A DNA stretch of 46,541 nucleotides from Nonomuraea basaltis (GTDB lineage Bacteria > Actinomycetota > Actinomycetes > Streptosporangiales > Streptosporangiaceae), in the NCBI RefSeq assembly GCF_005893125.1, contig NZ_VCJS01000097.1, positions 1-46,541 on the forward strand. The letters run 5' to 3'. The notes below the pieces were generated by a model. The model saw only the letters and a program-made list of their open reading frames with translations. It did no database searches and had not been told where the DNA came from. The position numbers were made by a program, and so were the translations under genes. Of the stretch, positions 1 to 7,139 are shown one piece after another (positions within the stretch are counted from its first letter, which is position 1; each line of letters begins with the position of its first letter).

Positions 1-5
1 GTGGC

Positions 6-19
6 AGAACGGCCGTTCT
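6..19. repeat. 14-bp perfect palindrome at window edge
   Basis: AGAACGGCCGTTCT is its own reverse complement. Shorter palindromes (AACGCGTT, GCGATCGC) follow within 30 bases. No gene is visible in bases 1-128, so this may be an operator of something left of the window. Function unknown. Confidence 0.35.
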
Positions 20-128
20 CACGCGCAACGCGTTACGCGATCGCTACCACCCTCCATGCAGCCCCGGCCTCACTCGCGCCTGGAAGTCGCACTCCGTGAC
101 CGCTCCCCGGCAAATGCACCAGACCCAA

Positions 129-1226
129 TTATCGCTGGAACTCACAGATGGTGTCACTGTAGGCATTCCACCTTCTCGCGCTGGTCTTCATGCCGCTGGC
201 GCGGTAGGCGTCGGCGATGTCGCGGCAGACGTCGCTGACGATGGCGCCGCACAGCCGGTCGCGGACGGTGAGGTCGGGCAGGGTGAGCCTCAGCTTGCTG
301 TTCACGCGGGCGGCGCACTGGAGGAACAAAACGCCTTCTTGGGGGGCGTCGTTGTTGATGAGCAGGATGCCGAGCCTGAAGGCCGCCAGGGCGTCCTGGT
401 CGTCCTGGTCGTCATCGCAGGCGCTGAGAAGTTCTGGGCCGCGCGGGCCGAACCAGCTGCGCATGCGATCCGCTGCGGCCTGTCCGGGGGGGCGAGCTGC
501 CCATGAGGGCCAGGGCGGCCTCCTTCTCCACGGGCTGAGTGTCGTCCTTCAGCCGGCGAGATGGGTCAGGCCGGTGCTGGGTGTGGCGGGCAAGGTCGGG
601 CGTCGCCAGGTTCTCTGTTCCACGAGGGGCCGGGTTCGGCGCAGGCTGGTCCGTGCTCGGCATCGGCCCGCTGGGGATGTCCTGCGACGCGGGCCAGGGC
701 TTGTCCGCCGGGCCGTTGGGTTGGGGCAGCGTGTCCAGCCCGTCCAGGGGCATCGCCGGTGCGGGGCTGAGCGAGGTGCAGGCGTCGGGGGAAGGCACGG
801 GTGGCGGGATCGTGAGCGCCGTGCCGGGCGGGAGGCCTCCGGAGGCCTCCGGGGTGCAGGCCTCCGGGGTGGAGACCGGCGGCGGGGAGGGCGAGGCCCT
901 CGGTTCCGCCGGGGCCTCGGTCTGCGCCGCGTCGACGGCCTGCTGGTGGAGCAGATACAGGTCCTGCTTGGTGCCGAGACTGTCGGCGCTCACGCCGGTG
1001 CTTTGCAGCTCGGCGTGCAGGACGTCGTACACGCTGGCCACGCTCTCCCAGCATGGAGGCCCCTTACGGCCCTGGCCGGTGAAGATGCCGCCACGGTGGT
1101 TTTGCTCAGGCCAAGCGTGTTCTTCTTGGCGATGCACCCGTAGGAGACATTGCCAGCCTTACGGCGCAACCGCCGCAGTTCTTCATAGAGCCGCTCCAGG
1201 GGAGCGTCGACCGCACGGCCAGTCAT
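129..1226 (-). pseudogene. Helix-turn-helix regulator broken by two frameshifts
   Basis: Read on the minus strand from ATG 1226, the first 50 or so codons give an actinobacterial HTH domain (PLERLYEELRRLRRKAG, then GLSKTTVA). Near 1095 the frame shifts by one base: the HTH continues in another frame as IFTGQGRKGPP followed by a long Pro/Ala-rich linker. A second shift falls in a run of seven C on the coding strand (485-491); removing one C restores SPPGQAAADRMRSWFGPRG and leads into the C-terminal domain ending at 129. Both shifts are single-base. Either the gene is dead or the homopolymer shift is a sequencing error; the first shift is not in a homopolymer, so decay is more likely. The family is inferred from the HTH only. 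Confidence 0.7.
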
Positions 1227-1711
1227 CGTGGCGGTCACCGCCAATCACAGAGTGCGCCTTGAGGTAAACGGAAAGCAAAAGTCTCTCGCACTGCGCGGAG
1301 CGCTGAAGCCCACATGCTCGCGGCCGCCGCATCCGGAACGACACGGCACGACATGGTCATCTCCCCAACTTTCGATCGGGCTTCCGCGCAGGCCTCCATC
1401 GTTCCGGATCGTTCCGGAACGGTCCGCGCGGGCCGTTCCGGAACGCCTGCCGGGAGACGTTCCGGAACGACGCGGGACGCGATGTGGGGGCAGTCCGGCG
1501 AGCCTTCGGAGGGCGTGGCACGCCGCCGAGGCCGAATGTCCCGCAGTGGACTTGGGAAACCCGTTCGACGGCACGGGTTCGTTCCGGAACGACCCGGTTG
1601 TGATCTGTCCGGCCGGCTGCGGAAGGGCGAGGCACTAGGCATGGAGGGGACCGCATGCCCGGGGGGCACGGGCACGCTCCGGCGCCGCTGTACACCCCCA
1701 AAGGGGTGCGT
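1227..1711. other. Intergenic region carrying a palindrome array
   Basis: No convincing gene lies here. The region separates the decayed HTH regulator (minus strand) from a small membrane-protein gene (plus strand). Its main content is the CGTTCCGGAACG array described separately. Open frames crossing it have atypical Arg/Pro-rich composition and look like shadow frames. Confidence 0.5.
1410..1591. repeat. Array of four CGTTCCGGAACG palindromes, three with exact 24-bp period
   Basis: Perfect 12-bp palindromes CGTTCCGGAACG occur at 1410-1421, 1434-1445, 1458-1469 and 1580-1591. The first three are spaced exactly 24 bp start to start. An imperfect copy (GTTCCGGATC) abuts the first at 1401-1410, and a weaker one lies at 1330-1339. 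Spacing near two helical turns would put bound dimers on about one face of the DNA. The array is upstream of both the HTH pseudogene and the plus-strand genes, so it may be an operator or iteron-like set. The binding protein is unknown. Confidence 0.8.
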
Positions 1712-1942
1712 GTGGCCGATGACCTTGACCCCCTTCACAACGCCGTGAGGAACGCCATGAACAACAACCGGGGACTGTGGGTGGCCGTGATCGTCACCGC
1801 CGGTCTCTTCGTCGCCTTCGCCGGCGGCGGCCTCGCCTGGCTGGGCGGCACCCCGGTGCCGCTGGCCGTCCTGGCCGGGGCGGCCGGCTTCGCCGGCCTC
1901 GCCCTGGCCGTCATGACGTTCCTGACCCGCGCGCAGGACTGA
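1712..1942 (+). CDS. Small membrane protein, two predicted helices
   Basis: A 76-residue protein. GTG 1712 was chosen because AAGGGG lies at 1701-1706 with good spacing; an upstream ATG at 1655 lacks such a site. After a short charged N-terminus come two hydrophobic stretches (roughly residues 20-42 and 46-68) separated by a Gly/Pro turn, ending in TRAQD. It resembles the small helix-hairpin membrane proteins common in actinobacteria, with no catalytic motif. The next gene, an STAS protein, starts 64 bases downstream, so co-transcription is likely. Function unknown. Confidence 0.55.
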   Translation: MADDLDPLHNAVRNAMNNNRGLWVAVIVTAGLFVAFAGGGLAWLGGTPVPLAVLAGAAGFAGLALAVMTFLTRAQD

Positions 1943-2006
1943 GCCCATGGCCACCCTCACCCGTTCCCGTCCCGCAAGAAGGTCCACCCGCTGCCGGGGA
2001 GCCACG

Positions 2007-2369
2007 ATGACCCCGCCCACGTTCGCCTGCCAGCACATGCCCGGCGTCACCGTGATCTCGGTGGCCGGAGACCTGGACACCGCCAACGCCGACCAACTGG
2101 ACGCCTTCATCAGCCGCGCCCGCCAGCAGCCGGGCGACCACGTGGTGCTCGACCTGAGCGAAGTACCGCTCGTGGGCCACTCCGGCCTGCGCGTCCTGCT
2201 CAACGTCCGGGCCCTGACCCGCCAGCACGGCGGCGACCTGCACCTGGCCGCCCTGCAGGAGTCACCCACCCGCCTGCTGAACAACACCGGGGCCAAGCCC
2301 GTCCTGACCGTGCATCACAGCGTGGAGCAGGCCATCCTCACAGCGCTGCACGCGTCCTCATCGCGGTGA
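2007..2369 (+). CDS. STAS-domain anti-sigma factor antagonist
   Basis: A 120-residue single STAS domain. The N-terminal half has the strand pattern GVTVISVAGDLD, and the motif PLVGHSGLRVLL holds the serine (Ser59) that in SpoIIAA/RsbV relatives is phosphorylated by an anti-sigma kinase. The family norm is D-S-S-G; here it is H-S-G, so the switch serine is kept but the residue before it is not. ATG 2007 was chosen because GGGGAG precedes it at 1996-2001; the in-frame ATG at 1947 would add an Arg-rich tail. No anti-sigma kinase or sigma factor is next to it, so the partner must be elsewhere. Confidence 0.8.
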   Translation: MTPPTFACQHMPGVTVISVAGDLDTANADQLDAFISRARQQPGDHVVLDLSEVPLVGHSGLRVLLNVRALTRQHGGDLHLAALQESPTRLLNNTGAKPVLTVHHSVEQAILTALHASSSR

Positions 2370-2539
2370 TCGGTAGTGGGTTGTCTACCGGCCGCCAGCC
2401 CGGGACAGCCCGACCACCGCGGCGGTCACCCGGGTCTGGCTGGTGCGGAACCGGGGCTCGGCGTACCGTCGCGGTCGTGACCGCCGCCTGGCCGGTGACC
2501 CGGTCGACGTCGCCGGCGTCGCGAAGGGAGTCTCCCCCG

Positions 2540-2713
2540 ATGAGTGAGATGCCGCCGAGCGAGTCGAAGTGGGGACGGCGGGTGCGCCTGGCCGCCGAGG
2601 CTGTGCTCATCGCGCTAGGCGCGTTCCTGCTGGTGGGGCTGTCGTTCACACAGATGCTGGCGTGGGCCCAATCCCCCGAAGGCCCACAGACCAAGTACGC
2701 CGGAAAGGGCTAG
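2540..2713 (+). CDS. Small single-helix membrane protein
   Basis: A 57-residue protein with one predicted membrane helix (about residues 18-40, AAEAVLIALGAFLLVGLSF) preceded by a basic stretch (KWGRRVR), which suggests an inside N-terminus. GAAGGGAG at 2522-2529 supports ATG 2540. No known domain is recognised. It follows the STAS gene by 170 bases on the same strand. Confidence 0.5.
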   Translation: MSEMPPSESKWGRRVRLAAEAVLIALGAFLLVGLSFTQMLAWAQSPEGPQTKYAGKG

Positions 2714-2875
2714 TGGGTCGACATAAAGTCTGATATTGAGCATCGCGACCTGCGGAAACGCTGCGGTGATCGTTATCGCGCCGGACTTATCCCGCCATGT
2801 TCGAGCCGTAACTCTCGCCCGCACACCCGCCGTGACCAGGGGACTGTCCCTTTCGGCGTTACTTGGTCTGCGCCC

Positions 2876-3072
2876 CTACCCGGCCGCGTGCGCGGCCGCG
2901 CCTCGCCGCGTGGTGAGTCTGGCCCCGGCGGTGGCGGGGTCGGTTCCGAACAGCAGCCGCGCGGCGGCGGCCAGGTCGCGGTGCTCCAGCCGGTCGAGCT
3001 GTTCGCGCAGCAGCGCGTCCAGTGCCCGGACCCGGCTGTCGGGGTCGTCGCCGTGGGCGCGGGCCCGGTCAG
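2876..3072 (-). pseudogene. C-terminal remnant of an unidentified gene
   Basis: On the minus strand one frame reads about 65 codons of well-behaved actinobacterial protein (RVRALDALLREQLDRLEHRD, then DLAAAARLLFGTDP) down to a TAG at 2876-2878, with strong third-position GC. It has no start: upstream it runs into the inverted repeat at 3080. I read it as the 3' end of a lost gene. The family is not recognised, and the call rests on codon pattern only. Confidence 0.3.
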
Positions 3073-3079
3073 AGAGATT

Positions 3080-3173
3080 TGGAACGGAATCCGGCGTTAA
3101 CGGGGTTCCCGCTGGTCAGTGAGTCCCTGCCGTTGCGGTCCTCCGGACATGGTTAACGCCGGATTCCGTTCCA
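3080..3173. repeat. Perfect 22-bp inverted repeat around a 50-bp core
   Basis: Bases 3080-3101 (TGGAACGGAATCCGG, then CGTTAAC) are the exact reverse complement of 3152-3173. The repeat ends abruptly on both sides. A transcript would fold into a 22-bp stem with a 50-nt loop. There is no T-tract. It sits beside a truncated gene, which suggests an insertion or recombination scar rather than a normal terminator. Confidence 0.75.
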
Positions 3174-3259
3174 TCGCACATGGTGTGGGAGGCAGTCCAG
3201 GGTCTCGATGTGGTGAAGGTGCGGCGGGCGGCCGGCGGGGCTCTGGGACGATCTGAGGC

Positions 3260-3751
3260 ATGGCGCGTGGTGATGGTGGCGGCAGGGACGGCCGGGGCGA
3301 GCCCGAGTGGCGGCCGGTGAGCGACATGGACATGATGACCGCGGTCGTCCTGGAGCAGCTGGGCGCCAACCGCGATCAGTTGCGGACTCTGGAGCCGGCG
3401 CGGCGCGCTCCGCATCTGCTGGACGACCACACCGTCGGGCGGATCAAGCAGGTGTTCGGGCAGCAGCGCGATGACCTGTGGCTGTGGGTCGAGACCGGCG
3501 AGCGCCGGCAGGCCCAGGACCTGACCGCGGCCGAGGCCGCGAAGGTCGATCAGTACGTGGCGGCGGTGGAGGCGTTCGCGGCGAGCAACACGGTCATCCT
3601 GGCGCTGGCCGACGAGCTGGCCGCAGGCACGATCAACAAGACGCTGGCCAAGTCGGACCTGGAGCTGGGCGTGGGGACCTTGGCGGGGGCGCTGGCCCGG
3701 CAGGCGAACCCGTTCCCGGACGCGTCGCCGGTGCGGTCCGCCACCCGCTGA
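3260..3751 (+). CDS. Hypothetical protein, helical
   Basis: A 163-residue soluble protein without signal peptide. After a Gly/Arg-rich N-terminus (residues 1-18) the rest looks alpha-helical (MMTAVVLEQLGANRDQLRTL, then DQYVAAVEAFAASNTVILAL). The central LWLWVETGERRQAQDLT is its most distinctive stretch. Later in-frame ATGs near 3326 are possible true starts, since ATG 3260 has only a weak TGAGG upstream. I do not recognise the family; the pattern recalls small conserved actinobacterial proteins found on integrated elements. Confidence 0.5.
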   Translation: MARGDGGGRDGRGEPEWRPVSDMDMMTAVVLEQLGANRDQLRTLEPARRAPHLLDDHTVGRIKQVFGQQRDDLWLWVETGERRQAQDLTAAEAAKVDQYVAAVEAFAASNTVILALADELAAGTINKTLAKSDLELGVGTLAGALARQANPFPDASPVRSATR

Positions 3752-3790
3752 CGGCCGACGACACCGATGAGAGGTCGTGGCCGTGGCTGA

Positions 3791-3946
3791 CGGGGCTGGT
3801 GGTGGCCATGGTCGCCCCCGGGCGAGTGGGAGATCGTGGTGATCGATGACCGGCTGGTCGTGGGGCTGGACGCGGGCGGGAACCCGGTGTACCCGGTCTG
3901 CCGCCGCGCGGCCGAGGCGATCCGCCTGCTGAGAAATATCTCTTGA
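3791..3946 (+). CDS. Possible very small protein
   Basis: An open segment after a TGA at 3788 reads EWEIVVIDDRLVVGLDAGG and then VYPVCRRAAEAIRLL to TGA 3944-3946. The hydrophobic/charged pattern looks like real protein rather than noise. There is no ATG; GTG 3836 is the only plausible start and would give about 36 residues. It may instead be the tail of a broken gene. Confidence 0.3.
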   Translation, partial: RGWWWPWSPPGEWEIVVIDDRLVVGLDAGGNPVYPVCRRAAEAIRLLRNIS

Positions 3947-4187
3947 GTTCCGCAGGGCTTTTTCAGCCTCCCAAGCCGCAGGACCTGGGCTTATCCGCTA
4001 GCGCTCGGGCCAATTGGGATGTTGATGAGATTTCAGGGATCGTGAAGGTCTATCAACCTGGTCGTTCAGCTTGCGGTGATGGTGAAGGCGCTTCGTGCCG
4101 CTTGCAATCAGATCAATACTTGCCGAGATGAGCACGTACAGGCGGAGACATGCGGCCTCATCAAAGGAACCAAACGGTCGTCGGTGG

Positions 4188-4751
4188 TCAGCTGTCGCGC
4201 AGGGGCTTCAGCGCGCGGCCCCAGGCGATGACGTCTTCCAGCATGGCGCTTACCGCGTCGTCCTGGTGGGCCTGCGGCTTGAGCTCGGTGAAGTCGACGA
4301 AGTCGTGGTGCATCTGCAGCGCCACGTGGTGGCGGACGTCAGCGATTCCGAGCGCGGCCATGGTGCTGCGCAGGTGGTGGATAGCCCGGCTCGCGCCCTC
4401 CATGCCGTATCCGACGAAGCCCGCCGCCTTGTTACCCCACTCATGGTAGATGAAGTCAAGCGCGTTCTTCAGTACCCCGGGAAAGCTGTGGTTGTACTCG
4501 GGGGTGACGAAGACGAAGGCGTCCAGCGAGTCGACTTTCTCGGCCCAGCGGCGGGTATGCGGCTGGCTGTAGTCTGCTGCCATCAGCGCGGGTACCGGCT
4601 CGTCGAGTTGCGGCAGCTCGTAGTCCTTGAGGTCCACCAGCTCGAACTGCGCACCGCCCTGCCGCTTCGCGCGGTCGAGGACCCAGCGGCCCACCGCGTC
4701 ACCGACGCGTCCGGGGCGGGTGCTCGCGACGATGATACCAATCTTGATCAT
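4188..4751 (-). CDS. NAD(P)H-dependent FMN reductase
   Basis: A 187-residue flavodoxin-like NADPH-dependent FMN reductase. It has the N-terminal beta strand and flavin phosphate loop (IGIIVASTRPGRVGDAVG) and the family signature TPEYNHSFPGVLKNALDF (about residues 83-100), which positions the isoalloxazine ring. Members reduce FMN, quinones or azo compounds with NAD(P)H in the cytosol. GAAGGGTG precedes ATG 4751. It is divergent from an AraC regulator across 162 bases, the usual layout of a regulator controlling a single detoxification enzyme. Confidence 0.88.
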   Translation of the reverse strand: MIKIGIIVASTRPGRVGDAVGRWVLDRAKRQGGAQFELVDLKDYELPQLDEPVPALMAADYSQPHTRRWAEKVDSLDAFVFVTPEYNHSFPGVLKNALDFIYHEWGNKAAGFVGYGMEGASRAIHHLRSTMAALGIADVRHHVALQMHHDFVDFTELKPQAHQDDAVSAMLEDVIAWGRALKPLRDS

Positions 4752-4913
4752 GAGATCACCCTTCGTTCAAGGTGCCGTGCGGGTCCGGCGTGCTGACGTC
4801 GGCGGCAGCCAGCGTACGGAGAGCCACCGAGATGATCCATGCGTCAGAATCCTTCATGGATACGTCATCGTCCTCATTGATCGCCTGGCGAAGGACTCCG
4901 GTAGCCTGCGCTG
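4752..4913. promoter_or_regulatory. Divergent promoter region, FMN reductase/AraC
   Basis: This 162-base gap holds the promoters of both divergent genes. A small dyad, ATCC-ttcat-GGAT, lies near 4848. No clear -35/-10 pair could be assigned. Control by the AraC protein is inferred from layout. Confidence 0.4.
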
Positions 4914-5852
4914 GTGGACGTGCTGAGTCAAGTGATCGATTCCATGCGCTCGGGTCGACCGCGGTTTGCTCGCGTCACGGGGCATGCGGTGTGGGGAGGC
5001 CGGTTCCAGCCCGTCGCAGGCGTGACGTTCCATGTGGTGCTGCGCGGGGCCTGCACGCTGATTCCCAGTGCGGGCGATCCCGTCGCGCTGGGTGTGGGCG
5101 ATGTCGTGCTACTCGCCAACGGGCACGGCCACGGGCTGGCCGACAGACCCGGGATGGAGCTGGAAGATGTCCCTCTGACACGGAGGGACGAATTCCGGCT
5201 CGAACCGCGGACGGTCTCGCTGGGACCTTCCGGCCAGCCGGTCTCCGCCGTGGTGCTGAGCGGAATGTTCCCCGTTGACGACAAGCGCTGCCATCCGATC
5301 ATCAACGACCTGCCCGACATCATTCACCTTCCGGCCCAGTTGGGCCACGAGCCACCATTGCGCAATGTGATCGACCTTCTGGGCGGGGAGCTGGACAAGC
5401 CAGGCATCGGAACAGAGTCGGTGATCGGCTCGTTGCTCGACGCTCTGCTGCTGTTCGCACTACGCGCCTGGTACGGGTCACGTGGCGCCTGGGTCGGCTG
5501 GGGGCCGGCCTTGAACGATCGAGTGATCAGCCACGTGCTGTGCCGCATCAACAACGACCCTGGCCGGTCATGGACGGTTCACGACCTCGGCGCGGAGGCG
5601 GGGTTGTCGCGGTCCGCGTTCGCCCGCCGCTTCACCTCGCTCGTCGGCCGGCCGCCGCTCGGCTATCTCACCTGGGTGCGGATGAACGTGGCGGCTCAGC
5701 AGCTCCGCGAGTCCGATGAGCCGCTGGAGGCGGTGGCGCGGAAGGTCGGCTATGGCTCGGAGTATGCGTTCGCCACCGCCTTCAAACGGCACTTCGGCAC
5801 CGCTCCCGGCACTTACCGCCGACAGAACTCGGCGATCTCGAAAGGGGCGTAA
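4914..5852 (+). CDS. AraC-family transcriptional regulator with cupin sensor
   Basis: A 312-residue protein. Residues about 5-170 form the cupin-type ligand domain of the AraC_E/cupin_6 class (HVVLRGACTLIPSAGDPVAL, GDVVLLANGHGHGLAD). Residues about 205-305 carry the double AraC HTH: WTVHDLGAEAGLSRSAFARR for the first helix pair and LEAVARKVGYGSEYAFATAF for the second, ending FGTAPGTYRR. The start is GTG 4914. Proteins of this architecture commonly control adjacent oxidoreductases, which fits the divergent FMN reductase. The inducer cannot be read from sequence. Confidence 0.88.
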   Translation: MDVLSQVIDSMRSGRPRFARVTGHAVWGGRFQPVAGVTFHVVLRGACTLIPSAGDPVALGVGDVVLLANGHGHGLADRPGMELEDVPLTRRDEFRLEPRTVSLGPSGQPVSAVVLSGMFPVDDKRCHPIINDLPDIIHLPAQLGHEPPLRNVIDLLGGELDKPGIGTESVIGSLLDALLLFALRAWYGSRGAWVGWGPALNDRVISHVLCRINNDPGRSWTVHDLGAEAGLSRSAFARRFTSLVGRPPLGYLTWVRMNVAAQQLRESDEPLEAVARKVGYGSEYAFATAFKRHFGTAPGTYRRQNSAISKGA

Positions 5853-5881
5853 CGCCAGCCCTGCGATCGGGAGACCGGACA

Positions 5882-5900
5882 CCTCCCGCCCTTTGGGAGG
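5882..5900 (+). terminator. Hairpin downstream of araC-type gene
   Basis: CCTCCC (5882-5887) pairs with GGGAGG (5895-5900) across a 7-nt loop, 30 bases after the stop. There is no T-tract, which is common for actinobacterial terminators. Confidence 0.4.
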
Positions 5901-5966
5901 AGGCTGGAGCAGTCATGGGCACATAACACCAGAACAGTCCTGACGACCGCCGCCGAAGAACACCGC

Positions 5967-5990
5967 CCTTGGGTTCACGAGAACCCAAGG
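5967..5990. terminator. Perfect 10-bp hairpin
   Basis: CCTTGGGTTC and GAACCCAAGG pair exactly around the tetraloop ACGA. It lies 114 bases past the AraC stop. It could be a second terminator or a structured-RNA element; direction cannot be fixed. Confidence 0.45.
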
Positions 5991-6309
5991 CGCGGAATGG
6001 TCCATGAAGAGCGAACAGCCTCGGGTTCCTCCTGAACGCCCATCAGTTCGCCGGAACTCTGGGATTTCAAGGGGTCTTGGGACTATCTAGCCGGAATTGA
6101 ACGATAAGCCTCCCGCCGCAGGTCAGGCAGGTTGTGAACGGGCGTGGGTGGATGAGGCCGCCCACGATGCGATACGCCTGTCCTATCTGTAGGTGATCGG
6201 CCTGGAAACGACCGCTACGATCGGGAGAAGATCACGAGCTGTCACGCGGGCGTGGCACGAGGAGACTTGTTGAGCGGCCCGATGGCTGGCCTGACTGGCT
6301 CCGGGTGCT

Positions 6310-6501
6310 GGTCATATCCGGCCGGATTTTCCCGCTTGCTGTCCGGCCGCTGTTCTCTGAAGTGCTGAGCTGGTCGTACGTCGCGCCCTGGACCTCCGTT
6401 CTCAGAAGTCCGCGCGTCGAGAGCTTCCGGGAACACGGTCTTCTCGGAAGCTGCTGGCCTGCGGAGACAGCCGGTAGCGGGAGTTTCGGCCGGATATGAC
6501 C
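6310..6501. mobile_element. 192-bp MITE-like element with 15-bp terminal inverted repeats
   Basis: GGTCATATCCGGCCG at 6310-6324 is the exact reverse complement of 6487-6501. Inside the ends the match resumes imperfectly (TCCCGCT and CTGTC in both arms after a short mismatch), so the arms extend to about 35 bp. The interior has an AGCTTCC/GGAAGCT dyad but no gene. This fits a miniature inverted-repeat element or an insertion-sequence remnant. No target-site duplication is evident, which weakens the call. Confidence 0.5.
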
Positions 6502-6553
6502 ACGACCCCGTTATAGATGGCCCGGTGGGGATCGGTGGAACGTCAGGCAGGGC

Positions 6554-6976
6554 TCAGGTGGTGCTGTACTGCCAGGGACCGCACGAATCCCCGAGGATCT
6601 TGTTCTCGCTGTAGTCCCCTAGGCAGGTGTAGAAGGCGATCGCCCGGCCCTCGGCGACATCGCCGTACGAACGTTCGGTGCATCCTCCGCCGCCGCCCGT
6701 GTGCCACTTGTCGGACTGGGAGTCGCCCCCGATCCAGGCCTTCGTCACGATCGAGTAGCCGTCGGCGGCCCGATCGCAGACCCACATCTTGTCGCCGTCG
6801 GCCACCCAGCGGGAAAAGCCGGAGCCCCAGCCGTCTCCGGTGTAGCAGCCGAAGGCCGTGCAGGCGTCACCGCCCGCCATCGATTCGCTCGGGGGCGCCG
6901 GATCCTGAGCGTGCGCCGGGGCGGCGGAGAGACCCAGGGCGAGCACGCAGGTAAGGGTAAGGAGAACTTTCTGCAC
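6554..6976 (-). CDS. Small secreted Cys-rich protein
   Basis: GTG 6976, preceded by GAGAGGTGG on the coding strand, gives 140 residues. Residues 1-23 are a classical signal peptide (VLLTLTCVLALGLSAAPAHA, cleavage after AHA). The mature protein of about 117 residues has six cysteines, which fits three disulfides, and many Gly/Trp/Asp. No enzyme motif is seen. The frame is open upstream without a stop into the truncated integrase, so a read-through fusion is formally possible, but signal peptide and RBS mark the real start. Function unknown. Confidence 0.65.
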   Translation of the reverse strand: MQKVLLTLTCVLALGLSAAPAHAQDPAPPSESMAGGDACTAFGCYTGDGWGSGFSRWVADGDKMWVCDRAADGYSIVTKAWIGGDSQSDKWHTGGGGGCTERSYGDVAEGRAIAFYTCLGDYSENKILGDSCGPWQYSTT

Positions 6977-7000
6977 GGATCCACCTCTCGTGCGCAAGGC

Positions 7001-7046
7001 TCCCCTCTCGGTATTGGGAGCGGTGCTCCCAGTCTCGGCGAGGGGA
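7001..7046 (+). promoter_or_regulatory. Nested hairpin over the RBS of the M55 remnant
   Basis: An inner 9-bp stem (7013-7021 with 7025-7033, GGGAGC/GCTCCC core) sits inside an outer stem TCCCCTC (7001-7007)/GAGGGGA (7040-7046). The outer 3' arm contains the GAGGGGA ribosome-binding site for GTG 7052. It could occlude translation; it could also be chance in GC-rich DNA. Confidence 0.4.
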
Positions 7047-7051
7047 ACAAG

Positions 7052-7108
7052 GTGACCATCAAGGTGCTGATCTCGGTGGACATGGAGGGCATCGCCGGCA
7101 TCGTCCAC
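7052..7108 (+). pseudogene. N-terminal remnant of an M55 (DppA-type) D-aminopeptidase
   Basis: GTG 7052, with GAGGGGAAC upstream, starts a frame reading KVLISVDMEGIAGIVH. This is the signature N-terminus of the M55 zinc D-aminopeptidase family, in which the Asp and Glu of SVDMEG bind zinc. After about 19 codons the similarity stops; the plus-strand frame beyond is the shadow of the antisense integrase fragment. The gene was cut by a recombination that joined it to the truncated integrase. Confidence 0.6.
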
Positions 7109-7139
7109 CACCCTGAGCGGCAGCTGACCGCCTGGGAAA

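Larger units (their letters stand above)
2714..3259. other. Intergenic stretch with a gene remnant and a long inverted repeat
   Basis: No intact gene is visible. It contains a minus-strand C-terminal gene remnant (2876-3072), a perfect 22-bp inverted repeat (3080-3173), and between 3174 and 3259 a short minus-strand frame with protein-like composition (LHHIETLDCLPHHV) that may be another remnant. Confidence 0.4.
5853..6553. other. 700-bp non-coding stretch with hairpins and a 192-bp element
   Basis: No credible gene is visible. It holds the hairpin at 5882-5900, a second perfect hairpin at 5967-5990 (CCTTGGGTTC, loop ACGA, GAACCCAAGG), and the inverted-repeat element at 6310-6501. AT content is locally higher around 6040-6110. 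Confidence 0.5.

Noticed and set aside
3943..4131. 62-codon plus-strand frame after the possible small protein
   Set aside because: TTG start without RBS, no protein-like codon pattern, and no recognisable motif.
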